NCBI GenBank assembly: GCA_905203765.1
Contig: CAJKXC010000006.1
Coordinates: 18,446-82,445, forward strand
Reading direction: 5' to 3'
Source: an uncultured Bacteroides sp.
GTDB lineage: Bacteria > Bacteroidota > Bacteroidia > Bacteroidales > Bacteroidaceae
Length of the DNA stretch: 64,000 nucleotides
Positions 16,408 to 26,709 of this stretch are shown piece by piece. Numbering within the stretch: position 1 is the first letter of the stretch; each line of letters begins with the position of its first letter. The translations under genes were made by a program, and so were the position numbers. A model generated the notes under the pieces. It saw only the letters and a program-made list of their open reading frames with translations, ran no database searches and had not been told where the DNA came from.

Positions 16408-19400
16408 ATGTGTATCAAAACTATTAAATCATGGCTCGCAAGCGCATTGTTCGTATTGTTTGCCAGTGGTGCCCCGGGGTTTGTAAGTGGAGATGGCAAC
16501 ATCGCCATAGCGCAAACACAGTACATCACGGGTACGGTTGTAGATGATTTTGGCGAACCGGTTATCGGCGCCAACATCCGCGTAAAAGGTACTACCCAGG
16601 GAACGATTACCGACATCGACGGTAAGTTCTCCTTGGATGTAACTCCAGGTCAAACCCTTGAAGTCAGCTTCGTGGGCTTTTCCACCCAGACGGTGGCGGC
16701 TGCTTCGGGTATGAAAATCATTCTTAAAGAAGACGCGCAGTCACTGGACGACGTAGTGGTTGTGGGCTATGGCGTACAGAAAAAGAAACTTGTCACCGGT
16801 GCTACGGTGCAGGTGAAAGGCGATGACATTCAGAAACTTTCCACCACCTCAGCATTGACTGCTATGCAGAGCCAGTCTCCCGGTGTCACCATTATGCAAA
16901 ATAATGGTCAGGCAGGCGAAGGCTTCAAGGTGAACATCCGCGGTTTGGGTACTACGGGTAATTCGGACCCGTTGTACGTAATTGACGGTGTTGCCGGCGG
17001 TAACCTGAATGACTTGAACCCCGCCGATATAGAATCCATCGATGTGCTGAAAGATGCCGCTTCTGCAGCCATCTACGGTGCCCGCGCCGCCAACGGTGTA
17101 ATTCTTGTTACCACCAAGCAGGGCAAGACAGGCAAGCTGCAAATATCCTACGACGGATACTACGGTCAACAGTACTTATATAAGGCTCCCGACGTTCTGA
17201 ATGCTCAGGAATACATCTACAGCCGTCAGCTTCGCGAGTTCAACGGCGGTGCTGCCGTGCCCGAGTGGCAGGCAAAGCTCCCCGCAGCCATCTACGAAAG
17301 CCTTTTCGACGCGGACGGAAACGTGAAGAAGAACGGTTGGAAGGGAACGAACTGGATTGACGAGTCCTATCACAAAGGTGCCGTAACCCAGAACCACTCC
17401 GTCAACCTGGTAGGCGGTTCCGAAGTATCGAAGTTCTCCTTCGGCTTCTCCTACACCGGGCAAGACGGTATTTTGGGCGGTGAAAACCAGTCGCAATTCG
17501 GCCGCTACAACATCCGCCTGAATTCCTCGCATACCCTGCTCCGCTCCAAGAACAACTCCTATAATGTGATTACCATAGGCGAGAACGTGAACATCGGACA
17601 TGGTAGCAGGACAGGTATCTCCCAGGGAAGCATGTATTGGAACAACGTACACGACTTGTTGAACGCCAACCCGCTGCTCCCCGTTCGCGATGCCAACGGT
17701 AACTACTACACCAACGCCGAAATGTCCGCCGACGGATGGACACTGGGTGCTTCCATCAACCCGCTGGCCATTGCCAACACCACCAGCCAAGGATTGAACG
17801 AAAGTAATAACTGGAACGTGAACACCAGCGCCTACCTGGAAATACAGCCCATACGGAACTTGATTTACAAGTCACAGTTCAGCTACCGCTTTGGCAACAG
17901 TTCTTATCGTGCCATGACCAGAGTCCACAGCTCAGGTACAAACGTAGCCACTCAGGACAACGCTTCCCAATCGATGGATTCCTGGTCGAACATCTCATTC
18001 GAAAACACCTTGAGTTACAAACTTGGCATCGACAAGCACAATATCGACGTCGTAGTGGGTCAGACCATCGAACAAAACAAGTTCGGCGAACACCTGGAAG
18101 CCAATGGCAACAACCTGCTTTTCGGTGACAGTTGGGACCATGCATACCTGGACAATGCGCAAATCAAGAAACTGGCGGATGTCGGCGTAGGCGGTCATCC
18201 CGCAAACGACAGCTCCCTGGCTTCCTTCTTCGGACGTGTCAACTACAACTTCAACGAAAAATATATGTTGCAAGCCACAGTTCGCGCCGACGGTTCTTCA
18301 AACTTTGCCAGAGGCCACCGTTGGGGTATCTTCCCTTCCGCATCGGCAGGTTGGGTATTGACCAACGAAGCATTCATGGAATCTGTCAGAGGCTGGATGG
18401 ACTTCCTCAAAATCCGTGCATCCTGGGGACAGAACGGTAACTGCAACATTCCCAACTTCCAATACCTGACACAAGTGGGATTCAACATTTCCGACGCCTA
18501 CTTCTTCGGCAAGGGCAACCACGAAGAAGCCACCACCGGCGGTTCGTTCAACGTACTGGGCAACCCTGAACTGACTTGGGAAACTTCCGAGCAGTTGAAC
18601 ATCGGTATCGACGCCCGCTTCCTGGACAGCCGTTTGGGAGTGACCTTCGACTGGTATAAGAAAACCACAAAAGACTGGCTGGTTCGCGCTCCGATTTTGG
18701 GCGTATATGGTATCGGCGCTCCCTACATCAACGGTGGTGACGTGGAGAACAAGGGTATCGAACTCTCTCTCAGCTGGAACGACCAACTCAATAATGGTCT
18801 GCGCTACGGCATTACCGCCAACATGTCCCGCAACAAGAACGAAGTGACCAAGCTTGCCAACGCCGAAGGCATCATCCACGGTCCCGGAGCCGTTTGGCAC
18901 CAGCTCGAAGGCGAAGTATACCGTGCACAGGTAGGCCAACCCATCGGTTTCTTCTACGGTTACGACACGAAAGGCGTATTCCAGAACGGCGAACAGATTC
19001 GCCAGTTCTCCGAGAAGTACGAGGACAAAGTTCATGGTGGAAACGACAAGCTGAAACCGGGTGACCTCATTTTCCGCGACGTGACCGGTGACGGCGTAAT
19101 CGATGACAACGACCGCACCATGATTGGCGACCCCCACCCCGATGTAACCATGGGTGTGAACATCAACCTCGCTTATAAGGGCTTCGACTTCTCTGTAACC
19201 GGTGCGGGAGCCTTCGGACAACAGATTCTCCGCACTTGGGCAAACCAGGACTTCCTCACGGAGAACCTTAATAAGAAGATTGTCTATGGTTCTTGGAAGG
19301 GCGAAGGCACCAGCAATAAGCTTCCTCTCTTCGATGGTTTCGACACTCCGAACTGGAAAAACATGTCGGCAGCGATGCTCGAAAACGGCGACTACTTCAA

Positions 19401-19635
19401 GATTCAGAACGTGACTATCGGTTACGACTTCAAGCGTCTGTGGAAGTCTTGTCCGCTCCAGCAACTCCGGGTTTATGTGGCAGCCAACAACCTTTACACC
19501 TTTACCGGCTACACCGGTATGGATCCGGAAATCGCTTCCAGCGGTGGAACGAGCGACTCTTGGGCAGCCGGTATAGATACGGGCGTTTATCCCTCACCCC
19601 GCACCTATTTGGTTGGTGTAAATCTTAAGTTCTAA
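16408..19635 (+). CDS. SusC-type TonB-dependent transporter (SusC1)
   Basis: Outer-membrane xylo-oligosaccharide importer, 1075 aa. Signal peptide at residues ~1-35, carboxypeptidase-D-like domain (TGTVVDDFGEPVIGANIRVKG, ~41-61), the TonB-box region SLDDVVVVGYGVQ, plug (VNIRGLGTTGNSDPLYVIDG), then a beta-barrel ending in a C-terminal Phe (YLVGVNLKF). There is no STN domain, so it is an HTCS-type transporter rather than a sigma-factor transducer. susD1 follows after 21 bases. Specificity for xylan fragments is inferred from the neighbouring GH115, GH10, GH43 and GH67 genes. Confidence 0.95.
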   Translation: MCIKTIKSWLASALFVLFASGAPGFVSGDGNIAIAQTQYITGTVVDDFGEPVIGANIRVKGTTQGTITDIDGKFSLDVTPGQTLEVSFVGFSTQTVAAASGMKIILKEDAQSLDDVVVVGYGVQKKKLVTGATVQVKGDDIQKLSTTSALTAMQSQSPGVTIMQNNGQAGEGFKVNIRGLGTTGNSDPLYVIDGVAGGNLNDLNPADIESIDVLKDAASAAIYGARAANGVILVTTKQGKTGKLQISYDGYYGQQYLYKAPDVLNAQEYIYSRQLREFNGGAAVPEWQAKLPAAIYESLFDADGNVKKNGWKGTNWIDESYHKGAVTQNHSVNLVGGSEVSKFSFGFSYTGQDGILGGENQSQFGRYNIRLNSSHTLLRSKNNSYNVITIGENVNIGHGSRTGISQGSMYWNNVHDLLNANPLLPVRDANGNYYTNAEMSADGWTLGASINPLAIANTTSQGLNESNNWNVNTSAYLEIQPIRNLIYKSQFSYRFGNSSYRAMTRVHSSGTNVATQDNASQSMDSWSNISFENTLSYKLGIDKHNIDVVVGQTIEQNKFGEHLEANGNNLLFGDSWDHAYLDNAQIKKLADVGVGGHPANDSSLASFFGRVNYNFNEKYMLQATVRADGSSNFARGHRWGIFPSASAGWVLTNEAFMESVRGWMDFLKIRASWGQNGNCNIPNFQYLTQVGFNISDAYFFGKGNHEEATTGGSFNVLGNPELTWETSEQLNIGIDARFLDSRLGVTFDWYKKTTKDWLVRAPILGVYGIGAPYINGGDVENKGIELSLSWNDQLNNGLRYGITANMSRNKNEVTKLANAEGIIHGPGAVWHQLEGEVYRAQVGQPIGFFYGYDTKGVFQNGEQIRQFSEKYEDKVHGGNDKLKPGDLIFRDVTGDGVIDDNDRTMIGDPHPDVTMGVNINLAYKGFDFSVTGAGAFGQQILRTWANQDFLTENLNKKIVYGSWKGEGTSNKLPLFDGFDTPNWKNMSAAMLENGDYFKIQNVTIGYDFKRLWKSCPLQQLRVYVAANNLYTFTGYTGMDPEIASSGGTSDSWAAGIDTGVYPSPRTYLVGVNLKF

Positions 19636-19656
19636 TCACCTTAATATATTAGTAAT

Positions 19657-21411
19657 ATGAAATTCAATAAATTATTCATACTCGGTATTGCATCCATGCT
19701 CACCTTCTCCGGTTGTGATGACTTCCTCGACTCGCAGGACTATACTGGTAAAAACAGTACCAACTTCCCGACAACGACCGATGATGTTAACAAAATGGTA
19801 GCTGCCGTTTACAAGTCAACCTTCTACGGTCCCTTTCAAGGCAACAACCTTGAACAGTATTTCTCAGTGGCAAACATCATGTCGGATGATATGTTTGGCG
19901 GTGCCGGACTCGGCGACCCCTGGTGGCAAGGACTTGACCACCTGATGTATGGCCAGACCAATCAAATGCAGGATTTGTGGACATATTCTTACGAGGCAAT
20001 TGCCCGCGCCAACTCTGCTTTGTCCGTGGTAGACAACATTCCGGATGAAGAGACACGCAACCAGACTAAAGGGGAACTCCTTTTCATGCGCGCTTATAAT
20101 TACTACAACCTGGTGTTGGCTTTCAATAATGTGCCAATCATAGAAAAAGCTCCGGAGACGGTGGCAGAAGCACAGACTGTTCCCGAACAACGCGAGGGCA
20201 AGGAAGTCCTGAAACTGATTGCCGACGACCTCTATGAAGCCTGCGAGTGCATGCCGAGCTACCCATACGACGGCTGGAGCAAACTGGCATTCGGTAAGGT
20301 GACCCGTTGGGCGGCAGAAACCCTGCTGGCACGTGCCTTCCTTTTCTACACAGGCTTCTATGGCGAATCGGAGATGCCCAAGACAGAAGGTTCCATCAAC
20401 AAGCAATATGTAGTTGAGAAGCTGGACGATTGTATCAAGAATTCCGGTCACGACCTTTTGCCTGACTACCGCTCACTTTGGGCCTATTCAAACGAATACA
20501 CTGCTAAAGATTACGACTTCGTAAATGATATGATTAGTGCAGGTACCTGCTACGAGGAAGGCAACAAGGAAGTGCTCCTTGCCATCAACTTCCAGTATCA
20601 ACCGGCATGGTCCACCAATCTCCACCTGACCAACCAATATGGTCTGTTCTTCGGCATCCGTTCAGACAACAACAATGCGGATGATGAGCGTTACTATGAG
20701 GGCACAGCTACGTCCGTTTATCCATTCAGCACCGGCTGGGGCTGCGGTACCGTGGCAACAAACCTCGTGTCGGACTGGAAGAACATCGAACCCGGTGACC
20801 CACGCTTCGAAGCTTCCATCCTTGATATGAAAAACTTGGATCCCGGGACCTTCTCCGATGCGTGCGAACTTACCATGTATCACAACAAGAAGCTTCCTTC
20901 CATACGTTCGACGGGTGGTAAAAGGCTTTCATGGTCGCTCGACGCAATGGGTGCTGACCCGACTGAAACCGGTAACTACCAGGCTTCCAACTGTACGCCT
21001 CTTACCATCTACCGTTTTGCCGATGTGCTTCTGATGTACTCCGAGCTGACACAAGATGCTGCCACGCTGAATCGTGTACGCAGTCGTGCCGGTTTGCCCG
21101 CCGTGGCTTATAGCGACGAAGCCTTGCGCAACGAGCGCCGCTGGGAGCTGGCATTCGAAGGAAGCCGTTGGGACGACTTGCGCCGTTGGGGCATTGCCGC
21201 TGACGCCCTTTCCAAGCAAGCAGGCCAGGTAATGTACAATTGCGGCAAGCCGACCACCATGCCCGACGCCGGTGGTGGTTACAGACAACGTTATAACGAA
21301 ACTAAGGGTTTCTATCGCATTCCGAAGTCCCAAATCGACCTTTCGGGCGGCAAATACAAGCAAAACGCCGGATGGGAAGACGATACCAAGACTCAATTTG
21401 CAGGTTATTAA
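19657..21411 (+). CDS. SusD-type surface glycan-binding lipoprotein (SusD1)
   Basis: 584 aa lipoprotein that caps SusC1 and binds glycan at the cell surface. The lipobox is FSGC (Cys ~20), followed by the usual DDFLD start. The SusD N-terminal region contains LLFMRAYNYYNLVLAFNNVPII. The RagB/SusD C-terminal part contains RNERRWELAFEGSRWDDLRRWG and ends in a FYRIPKSQIDLS-type segment. It lies between susC1 and a smaller lipoprotein in one operon with gaps of about 20 bases. Confidence 0.95.
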   Translation: MKFNKLFILGIASMLTFSGCDDFLDSQDYTGKNSTNFPTTTDDVNKMVAAVYKSTFYGPFQGNNLEQYFSVANIMSDDMFGGAGLGDPWWQGLDHLMYGQTNQMQDLWTYSYEAIARANSALSVVDNIPDEETRNQTKGELLFMRAYNYYNLVLAFNNVPIIEKAPETVAEAQTVPEQREGKEVLKLIADDLYEACECMPSYPYDGWSKLAFGKVTRWAAETLLARAFLFYTGFYGESEMPKTEGSINKQYVVEKLDDCIKNSGHDLLPDYRSLWAYSNEYTAKDYDFVNDMISAGTCYEEGNKEVLLAINFQYQPAWSTNLHLTNQYGLFFGIRSDNNNADDERYYEGTATSVYPFSTGWGCGTVATNLVSDWKNIEPGDPRFEASILDMKNLDPGTFSDACELTMYHNKKLPSIRSTGGKRLSWSLDAMGADPTETGNYQASNCTPLTIYRFADVLLMYSELTQDAATLNRVRSRAGLPAVAYSDEALRNERRWELAFEGSRWDDLRRWGIAADALSKQAGQVMYNCGKPTTMPDAGGGYRQRYNETKGFYRIPKSQIDLSGGKYKQNAGWEDDTKTQFAGY

Positions 21412-21430
21412 TTCTTAATAGATAGATAAT

Positions 21431-22144
21431 ATGAAAAAGATAATGCTATCATTGGCAACTGTATTGGCTTTAACATTCACCGCTTGTGACCCTGTTGAGG
21501 ATTTTACAAAGAATACAGCTTCCAATTATTCAGAAGAACAAATCGATGCCACCCTCGTACAGAATGGTGGCGACAACCTTGTAGAGGTGACTGTACACAG
21601 CAATGCCACCGCGCAAATATCGAACGGCAAGCAGACTTTCAAGGCCAACTATGCCAAAGTGGTGATGCGCGAATTGGGCGAGAACTTCATCTACGTCAAG
21701 CTTTTCAACGCCAACGGCTCCACTGTCGAACGTCAGTATCCCGTCGAAGTTACCAACATGAAGTATGAGTTGCCGGTTCTTGAAACCATCATCTGGCAGG
21801 GCGAACAGTCTTGCGGCGGTTGGGACGGAACCAGTCTCCGCTTCAGCGACTCCGAAGGTACGGGACTACCGACCTTGAGCGATGACACTTACGACTGGAT
21901 GGTAGGCAAGACACTGAGCCTGGATATCTCTGCCGTGAATGGCGATGGTACTACTATCCGCGTGACAAACGGGCACTGGAGCAAAGACTATGTTTCTGAC
22001 ACCCCTGTCACCGCAGGTATGAAGTTCCAGTTTGAATTCACTCAGGAAATGTGCGACCAATGTAAGAAGGGCGGTGAAGGTAGAGACCTGTTGTTCGTAA
22101 GTAACAACGGCCTTACCATTACCAAGTTCTACTTCGAACTGTAA
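21431..22144 (+). CDS. Surface lipoprotein of the xylan locus (SusE-position)
   Basis: 237 aa with a lipoprotein signal (LALTFTAC, Cys ~19). The rest is a beta-rich exported domain with aromatic residues (IIWQGEQSCGGWDGTSLRF, GHWSKDYV) suitable for carbohydrate contacts, and a Cys pair MCDQCKKGG near the C-terminus. No enzyme motif was seen. Its place directly after susC1-susD1 is where SusE/SGBP-type glycan-binding lipoproteins are encoded, so I call it a probable surface glycan-binding protein. The family cannot be named from sequence alone. Confidence 0.75.
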   Translation: MKKIMLSLATVLALTFTACDPVEDFTKNTASNYSEEQIDATLVQNGGDNLVEVTVHSNATAQISNGKQTFKANYAKVVMRELGENFIYVKLFNANGSTVERQYPVEVTNMKYELPVLETIIWQGEQSCGGWDGTSLRFSDSEGTGLPTLSDDTYDWMVGKTLSLDISAVNGDGTTIRVTNGHWSKDYVSDTPVTAGMKFQFEFTQEMCDQCKKGGEGRDLLFVSNNGLTITKFYFEL

Positions 22145-22192
22145 CACAGCTCCCCTAAGAGAGGGGATTCCGGCTGAATAGAAACATGAATA

Positions 22193-22235
22193 CTTGCCTT
22201 TTGCGCCGCCCTGCGGAGCGGTTGCAAAAGGCAAG
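22193..22235 (+). terminator. Stem-loop after the susCD1 operon
   Basis: Perfect 12-bp stem CTTGCCTTTTGC / GCAAAAGGCAAG, about 50 bases after the lipoprotein stop. The T tract is weak, so termination may be partial. A smaller hairpin (TCCCCT / AGGGGA) lies just before it. Confidence 0.5.
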
Positions 22236-22280
22236 TTATCTACACTGAAAGAGCCGGGTTTTGTCTGCTTTTGAACATAA

Positions 22281-22346
22281 ATGTAATACCAGCAGTAACT
22301 TTTGTTACATACGCAAAAGATATGTAACGTCAGAATGTGACACAAG
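22281..22346 (+). promoter_or_regulatory. HTCS-type operator upstream of GH115
   Basis: Second copy of the 66-bp operator. Sites TGTAAT, TGTTAC, TGTAAC and TGTGAC start at 22282, 22303, 22323 and 22336, with the same 21-20-13 steps as at susC1. It is followed 36 bases later by the -7 box at 22382. Confidence 0.8.
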
Positions 22347-22381
22347 AAACATCTCGTATAGTCCTCTAATCCGTAATTGGC

Positions 22382-22389
22382 TACATTTG
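22382..22389 (+). promoter_or_regulatory. -7 box for the GH115-GH67 operon
   Basis: TACATTTG, with about 43 nt of leader before the GH115 ATG at 22440. It probably drives the eight closely spaced genes to 36729. Confidence 0.7.
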
Positions 22390-22439
22390 CATAGGATGAA
22401 AAACAATGTATAACCATATTAATCAATTTGTCTGATACC

Positions 22440-24929
22440 ATGAATATAAGAACTTTTCTGTGCAGCCTGTTTCTTGGATTACTGTTGACGTGCAAACCTG
22501 CCATAGCAGCAGATACTTTTGTTTCTACGAACGAACAGGGATTCCTGTGGATACAACCGGATAAAGCCTATCCGATACTTACGGATAAGAATGAGTATAA
22601 AGGAGTGCTTCGTGCCATTGACAACCTGCAAACCGATGCTCAGAAGGTGACTGGTGTCAGACCTGAAATAAAGTATGCGCGCGAAGGACTGACCAAGTGC
22701 CTTATCATAGGCTCCATTGAAGAGAATACATGGATTAAGGAGTTGATAAGCCAGGGGGCGATCGATGCAAATGAACTGAATGGCAAGAGAGAGAAATATA
22801 TCATACAGACTGTAAAGTCTCCTTTTAAGGACAGCAGTATAGAAGAAGCTGTTGTGATTGCCGGTAGCGACAAGCGAGGCGCTATCTATGGCATCTACGA
22901 ATTGTCTTCCCAGATGGGAGTATCTCCGTGGTACTACTGGGCAGATGTTCCCGTAGCAAAGCATAAAAGCATTTCAATCCTTCCGGGTGTTTACACGGAT
23001 GGAGAACCTGCCGTGGAACTTCGCGGTATCTTCCTGAATGACGAGTGGCCGTCGCTGGGCAACTGGGCACAGGAGACTTTCGGGGGCTTCAACAGCCGTT
23101 TTTATGAGACCGTCTTCGAACTGGTGCTCCGCCTGAAAGGAAACTTCATGTGGCCTGCCATGTGGAACAGCGCTTTCTACGACGATGATGCGCAAAACGG
23201 AATACTGGCCGATGAAATGGGTATCGTAATGGGAACTTCCCACCACGAACCGATGGGATTGGCCCAGCAAGACTGGAAACGCCGCGGGACGGGTGCCTGG
23301 GATTATACCAAGAACGGTGCCGTACTCCGCGATTTCTGGACGAAAGGTATGGAACGCTGCAAGGACTGGGAGAAAATAATCACCGTCGGTATGCGTGGCG
23401 ATGGCGACGAGCCGATGAGCGAGAATGCCAATATCTCCCTGTTGCAGAACATCGTCAAAGACCAACGCAAGATTATTACTAAAGTCACCGGTAAGAAGGC
23501 TTCCGAAACCCCGCAAGTATGGGCACTCTATAAAGAGGTGCAGGACTATTACGACAAAGGAATGCGCGTTCCTGACGACGTTACCTTATTACTCTGTGAC
23601 GACAACTGGGGCAATGTACGCAAACTGCCTTCACTTTCGGCAAAGCCACGCAAGGGCGGTTACGGTATGTATTACCACTTCGATTATGTGGGTGGTCCCC
23701 GTAACTCCAAATGGGTCAACATATCCCAGGTACAACGGGTATGGGAACAGATGAACCTGACTTATGAATACGGCGTCAAGAAACTGTGGATAGTCAACGT
23801 AGGCGACCTGAAGCCGATGGAATACCCCATTACCTTCTTCCTCGATATGGCATGGAATCCGAAACGCTTTAATGAAAACAACCTGTTACAACATACGGTA
23901 GACTTCTGCGTGCAGCAGTTCGGTGCAGAATATGCACAAGAAACAGCCCGCCTCATCAATACCTATACGAAGTACAACCGCAGAGTCACTCCGGAGATGC
24001 TGGATGCTGACACCTATAGCCTGGAAAATTACAACGAGTGGCAACGGGTGAAAGACGACTATGTTGCTTTGAGTCTGGATGCTTTGAAGCTGTATTACCT
24101 GATGCCCGAAGCCTGTCGCGATACTTACGACCAGCTGGTACTATTCCCTATACAAGCCTGTGCCAACCTGTATGAAATGTATTACGCAGTCGCCAGGAAC
24201 CACCAACTGGCAGCCCAGGGAAATCCTGAAGCCAACGAATGGGCACAGAAAGCAAAGGAGTGCTACGAACGCGATTCCATACTGACTTATCAGTACCACC
24301 ACGTAATGAGCAACGGCAAGTGGAACCATATCATGGACCAGACGCATATTGGATATAAGATTTGGCAGCAGCCCGAGCACCAGGTGATGCCTGCCGTTAA
24401 GGAAGTAGCCGTACCGGCAAAGAGACCTGCCGTATTTACAGAAAAAGACGGATACATATCCATCGAAGCCGAACACTACACCCGTCATTCAGAGGGCGGT
24501 AATGCCCACTGGATTGTCATCCCCGACATGGGACACACCTTGTCTGCCATTACTACGATGCCTTGCACCGAACAGCCCGACGAGAATCTGTATGTAGAGT
24601 ACGACCTCGACGTTGCCACTGCCGGAGAGGCCAAAGTGATTGTCCGCCTTTCGCCTACGCTTAATTTCAATGATAAAGGACTCCGGTATGCTATCAGCAT
24701 CGATGGAGAAGACGAGAAAGTGATTAACTTCAACGGACATTATAACGGCGAACTGGGCTTGTGGCAGAAAGACCACATGATTAACAGTTCGACTACCTGT
24801 ACCTTTAAGCAAGCAGGAAAACACAGATTGCGTTTCCGTGCCTTGGACCCGGGTGTTGTCTTGCAGAAGATTATGATAGACTTCGGCGGATTGAAACCCT
24901 CTTATCTGGGGGCACCGGAGAGCAAGTAA
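22440..24929 (+). CDS. GH115 xylan alpha-1,2-glucuronidase
   Basis: Periplasmic or surface exo-acting enzyme that removes (4-O-methyl)glucuronic acid from internal and terminal xylose of glucuronoxylan. 829 aa, close to the family length. Signal peptide at residues 1-24. Typical GH115 blocks: SPWYYWADVPV (~163), RGIFLNDEWPSLGNW (~198), RLKGNFMWPAMWNSAF (~232) and GTSHHEPMG (~266). A C-terminal beta-sandwich (GH115_C) follows from ~640. The start is ATG 22440; the frame is open a few codons upstream only from a TTG. It is the first gene of the operon, behind its own operator. Confidence 0.93.
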   Translation: MNIRTFLCSLFLGLLLTCKPAIAADTFVSTNEQGFLWIQPDKAYPILTDKNEYKGVLRAIDNLQTDAQKVTGVRPEIKYAREGLTKCLIIGSIEENTWIKELISQGAIDANELNGKREKYIIQTVKSPFKDSSIEEAVVIAGSDKRGAIYGIYELSSQMGVSPWYYWADVPVAKHKSISILPGVYTDGEPAVELRGIFLNDEWPSLGNWAQETFGGFNSRFYETVFELVLRLKGNFMWPAMWNSAFYDDDAQNGILADEMGIVMGTSHHEPMGLAQQDWKRRGTGAWDYTKNGAVLRDFWTKGMERCKDWEKIITVGMRGDGDEPMSENANISLLQNIVKDQRKIITKVTGKKASETPQVWALYKEVQDYYDKGMRVPDDVTLLLCDDNWGNVRKLPSLSAKPRKGGYGMYYHFDYVGGPRNSKWVNISQVQRVWEQMNLTYEYGVKKLWIVNVGDLKPMEYPITFFLDMAWNPKRFNENNLLQHTVDFCVQQFGAEYAQETARLINTYTKYNRRVTPEMLDADTYSLENYNEWQRVKDDYVALSLDALKLYYLMPEACRDTYDQLVLFPIQACANLYEMYYAVARNHQLAAQGNPEANEWAQKAKECYERDSILTYQYHHVMSNGKWNHIMDQTHIGYKIWQQPEHQVMPAVKEVAVPAKRPAVFTEKDGYISIEAEHYTRHSEGGNAHWIVIPDMGHTLSAITTMPCTEQPDENLYVEYDLDVATAGEAKVIVRLSPTLNFNDKGLRYAISIDGEDEKVINFNGHYNGELGLWQKDHMINSSTTCTFKQAGKHRLRFRALDPGVVLQKIMIDFGGLKPSYLGAPESK

Positions 24930-24948
24930 ATGTTTAATAAATAATATT

Positions 24949-26664
24949 ATGAAGAGGCTGATTTTATTGCTTATACTATGTAGCTTGGCTGCGAAATATA
25001 CCTTCGCCCAAAGAAGTTCTTTGCAGAAGCAAGGTACGGCTACCCAACTTGTCGTAGACGGCAAGCCCTTCCTTATATTAGGCGGCGAATTGGGCAATTC
25101 GTCCGCTGCCTGTGTGCAGGACATTGAACGCATCTTCCCGAAGTTGCAACGAATGGGTCTGAACACCGTACTCGTACCGGCTTATTGGGATTTGATTGAG
25201 CCGGCCGAGGGAAGCTTCGACTTCACTCTGACCGACAAAGTGCTGCAACAGGCACGTGAGAACGATTTGAAAGTGATATTCCTGTGGTTCGGTGTCTGGA
25301 AGAACTCTATGAGTTGCTACGCCCCCTTATGGTTCAAAGAAAATTATAAGAAGTATCCGCGTGCATACACCCAAAGCGGTAAGCCGCTCGAAATAGCCAG
25401 CGCATTCTCTGAAGCCGTATTCGAAGCCGACAACCGTGCGTTCTCCAAATGGATGCAGCACATCGCAGCTGCCGACAAAGAGGAAGGCACCGTAATCATG
25501 ATACAAATAGAGAATGAAATCGGTATGCTGGAAAATGCACGCGACTATTCGCGCGAGGCGAACAAGGCATTCAACGCCCCCGTACCTGCCGGGCTCATGG
25601 ACTATCTGCAAGCCAATAAGAAGACTCTCCATCCGCAAATGCTGGAGAAATGGGGAAGTCAGGGCTATAAGAAGCAAGGCAACTGGCAGGAAGTATTCGG
25701 TGCAGACCTGCATACCGATGAAATATTTATGGCGTGGCACTATGCCAAGTTTGTAGAACGGCTGGCACAGACCGCCCGTTCCATCTATAACGTTCCGCTA
25801 TATGTCAATGCCGCCATGAACAGCCGGGGACGCAAGCCGGGAGAATATCCTTCGGCAGGTCCGTTGGCACATTTAATCGATGTATGGCATTGCGCAGCAC
25901 CCGATATCGACATCCTTGCTCCCGACCTGTACGACAATGGCTTCGCCGACTGGGTGGCAAAATACAAACTGCACAACAACCCGTTGTTCATTCCTGAAAT
26001 CCGCCTGTCGGACAATGACGGGGTCAGAGCCTTCTACATCTTCGGCGAGCACGATGCCCTTGGCATAAGTCCTTTCTCCATAGAAGACGGTTCCGATGCT
26101 GCTAACGCTCCTTTGGTGCAAAGTTATGCCAGGTTGAAGGAACTGATGCCCTTGATTACCAAGTATCAGGGTAAGGGAGCGATGAAAGGTTTGCTTTTCG
26201 ACCAGGAGAACAAGGAGCGTATTATTATAGATGAGGACCTGACCATTACCTGCCGTCACAACTTCACCCTGCCTTGGGATCCGCGTGCTACGAACGGCAG
26301 TGTATGGCCCGAAGGTGGCGGAATCCTGTTGAAACTTGCCAGGAACGAGTACATCGTGGCAGGTAGCGGCCTTGTCGTAGAATTTGCCAAGACCACCGAA
26401 AAGAAGGCTGCCGAGGCAAAGGCATTAGGCGAAGACGGTTTTGCACAAAAAGGTGACGGAACGGATAAGGCAAATAGCGATCGGATGAAATGGCAGGGAG
26501 CACGCTGCGGCATCGGCTCTGTCGATGAAGTACAGGTGCTGGCAGACGGAAGTCTCGGCTACGTGCGCCGGCTGAATGGCGATCAGGATCATCAGGGACG
26601 CCATGTGCGTATCTCTGTGGGAGAGTTCAGCATTCTGCACGTAAAATTGTATGAGTATAAATAA
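24949..26664 (+). CDS. GH35-type glycosidase with DUF5597-like C-terminus
   Basis: 571 aa exported protein (signal peptide ending near TFAQ). TIM-barrel residues match GH35: acid/base region IQIENEIG (E190) and nucleophile region FIPEIR (E350). The C-terminal ~200 residues form a beta domain of the DUF5597 type rather than the classical multi-domain GH35 tail. Classical GH35 are beta-galactosidases; in a xylan operon the substrate may be a galactose or other side chain of complex xylan. That assignment is inference. Confidence 0.85.
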   Translation: MKRLILLLILCSLAAKYTFAQRSSLQKQGTATQLVVDGKPFLILGGELGNSSAACVQDIERIFPKLQRMGLNTVLVPAYWDLIEPAEGSFDFTLTDKVLQQARENDLKVIFLWFGVWKNSMSCYAPLWFKENYKKYPRAYTQSGKPLEIASAFSEAVFEADNRAFSKWMQHIAAADKEEGTVIMIQIENEIGMLENARDYSREANKAFNAPVPAGLMDYLQANKKTLHPQMLEKWGSQGYKKQGNWQEVFGADLHTDEIFMAWHYAKFVERLAQTARSIYNVPLYVNAAMNSRGRKPGEYPSAGPLAHLIDVWHCAAPDIDILAPDLYDNGFADWVAKYKLHNNPLFIPEIRLSDNDGVRAFYIFGEHDALGISPFSIEDGSDAANAPLVQSYARLKELMPLITKYQGKGAMKGLLFDQENKERIIIDEDLTITCRHNFTLPWDPRATNGSVWPEGGGILLKLARNEYIVAGSGLVVEFAKTTEKKAAEAKALGEDGFAQKGDGTDKANSDRMKWQGARCGIGSVDEVQVLADGSLGYVRRLNGDQDHQGRHVRISVGEFSILHVKLYEYK

Positions 26665-26709
26665 TAGGCTTCTTGATAAAGAACTAAAAATATAATGGAG
26701 ATATAAAAG

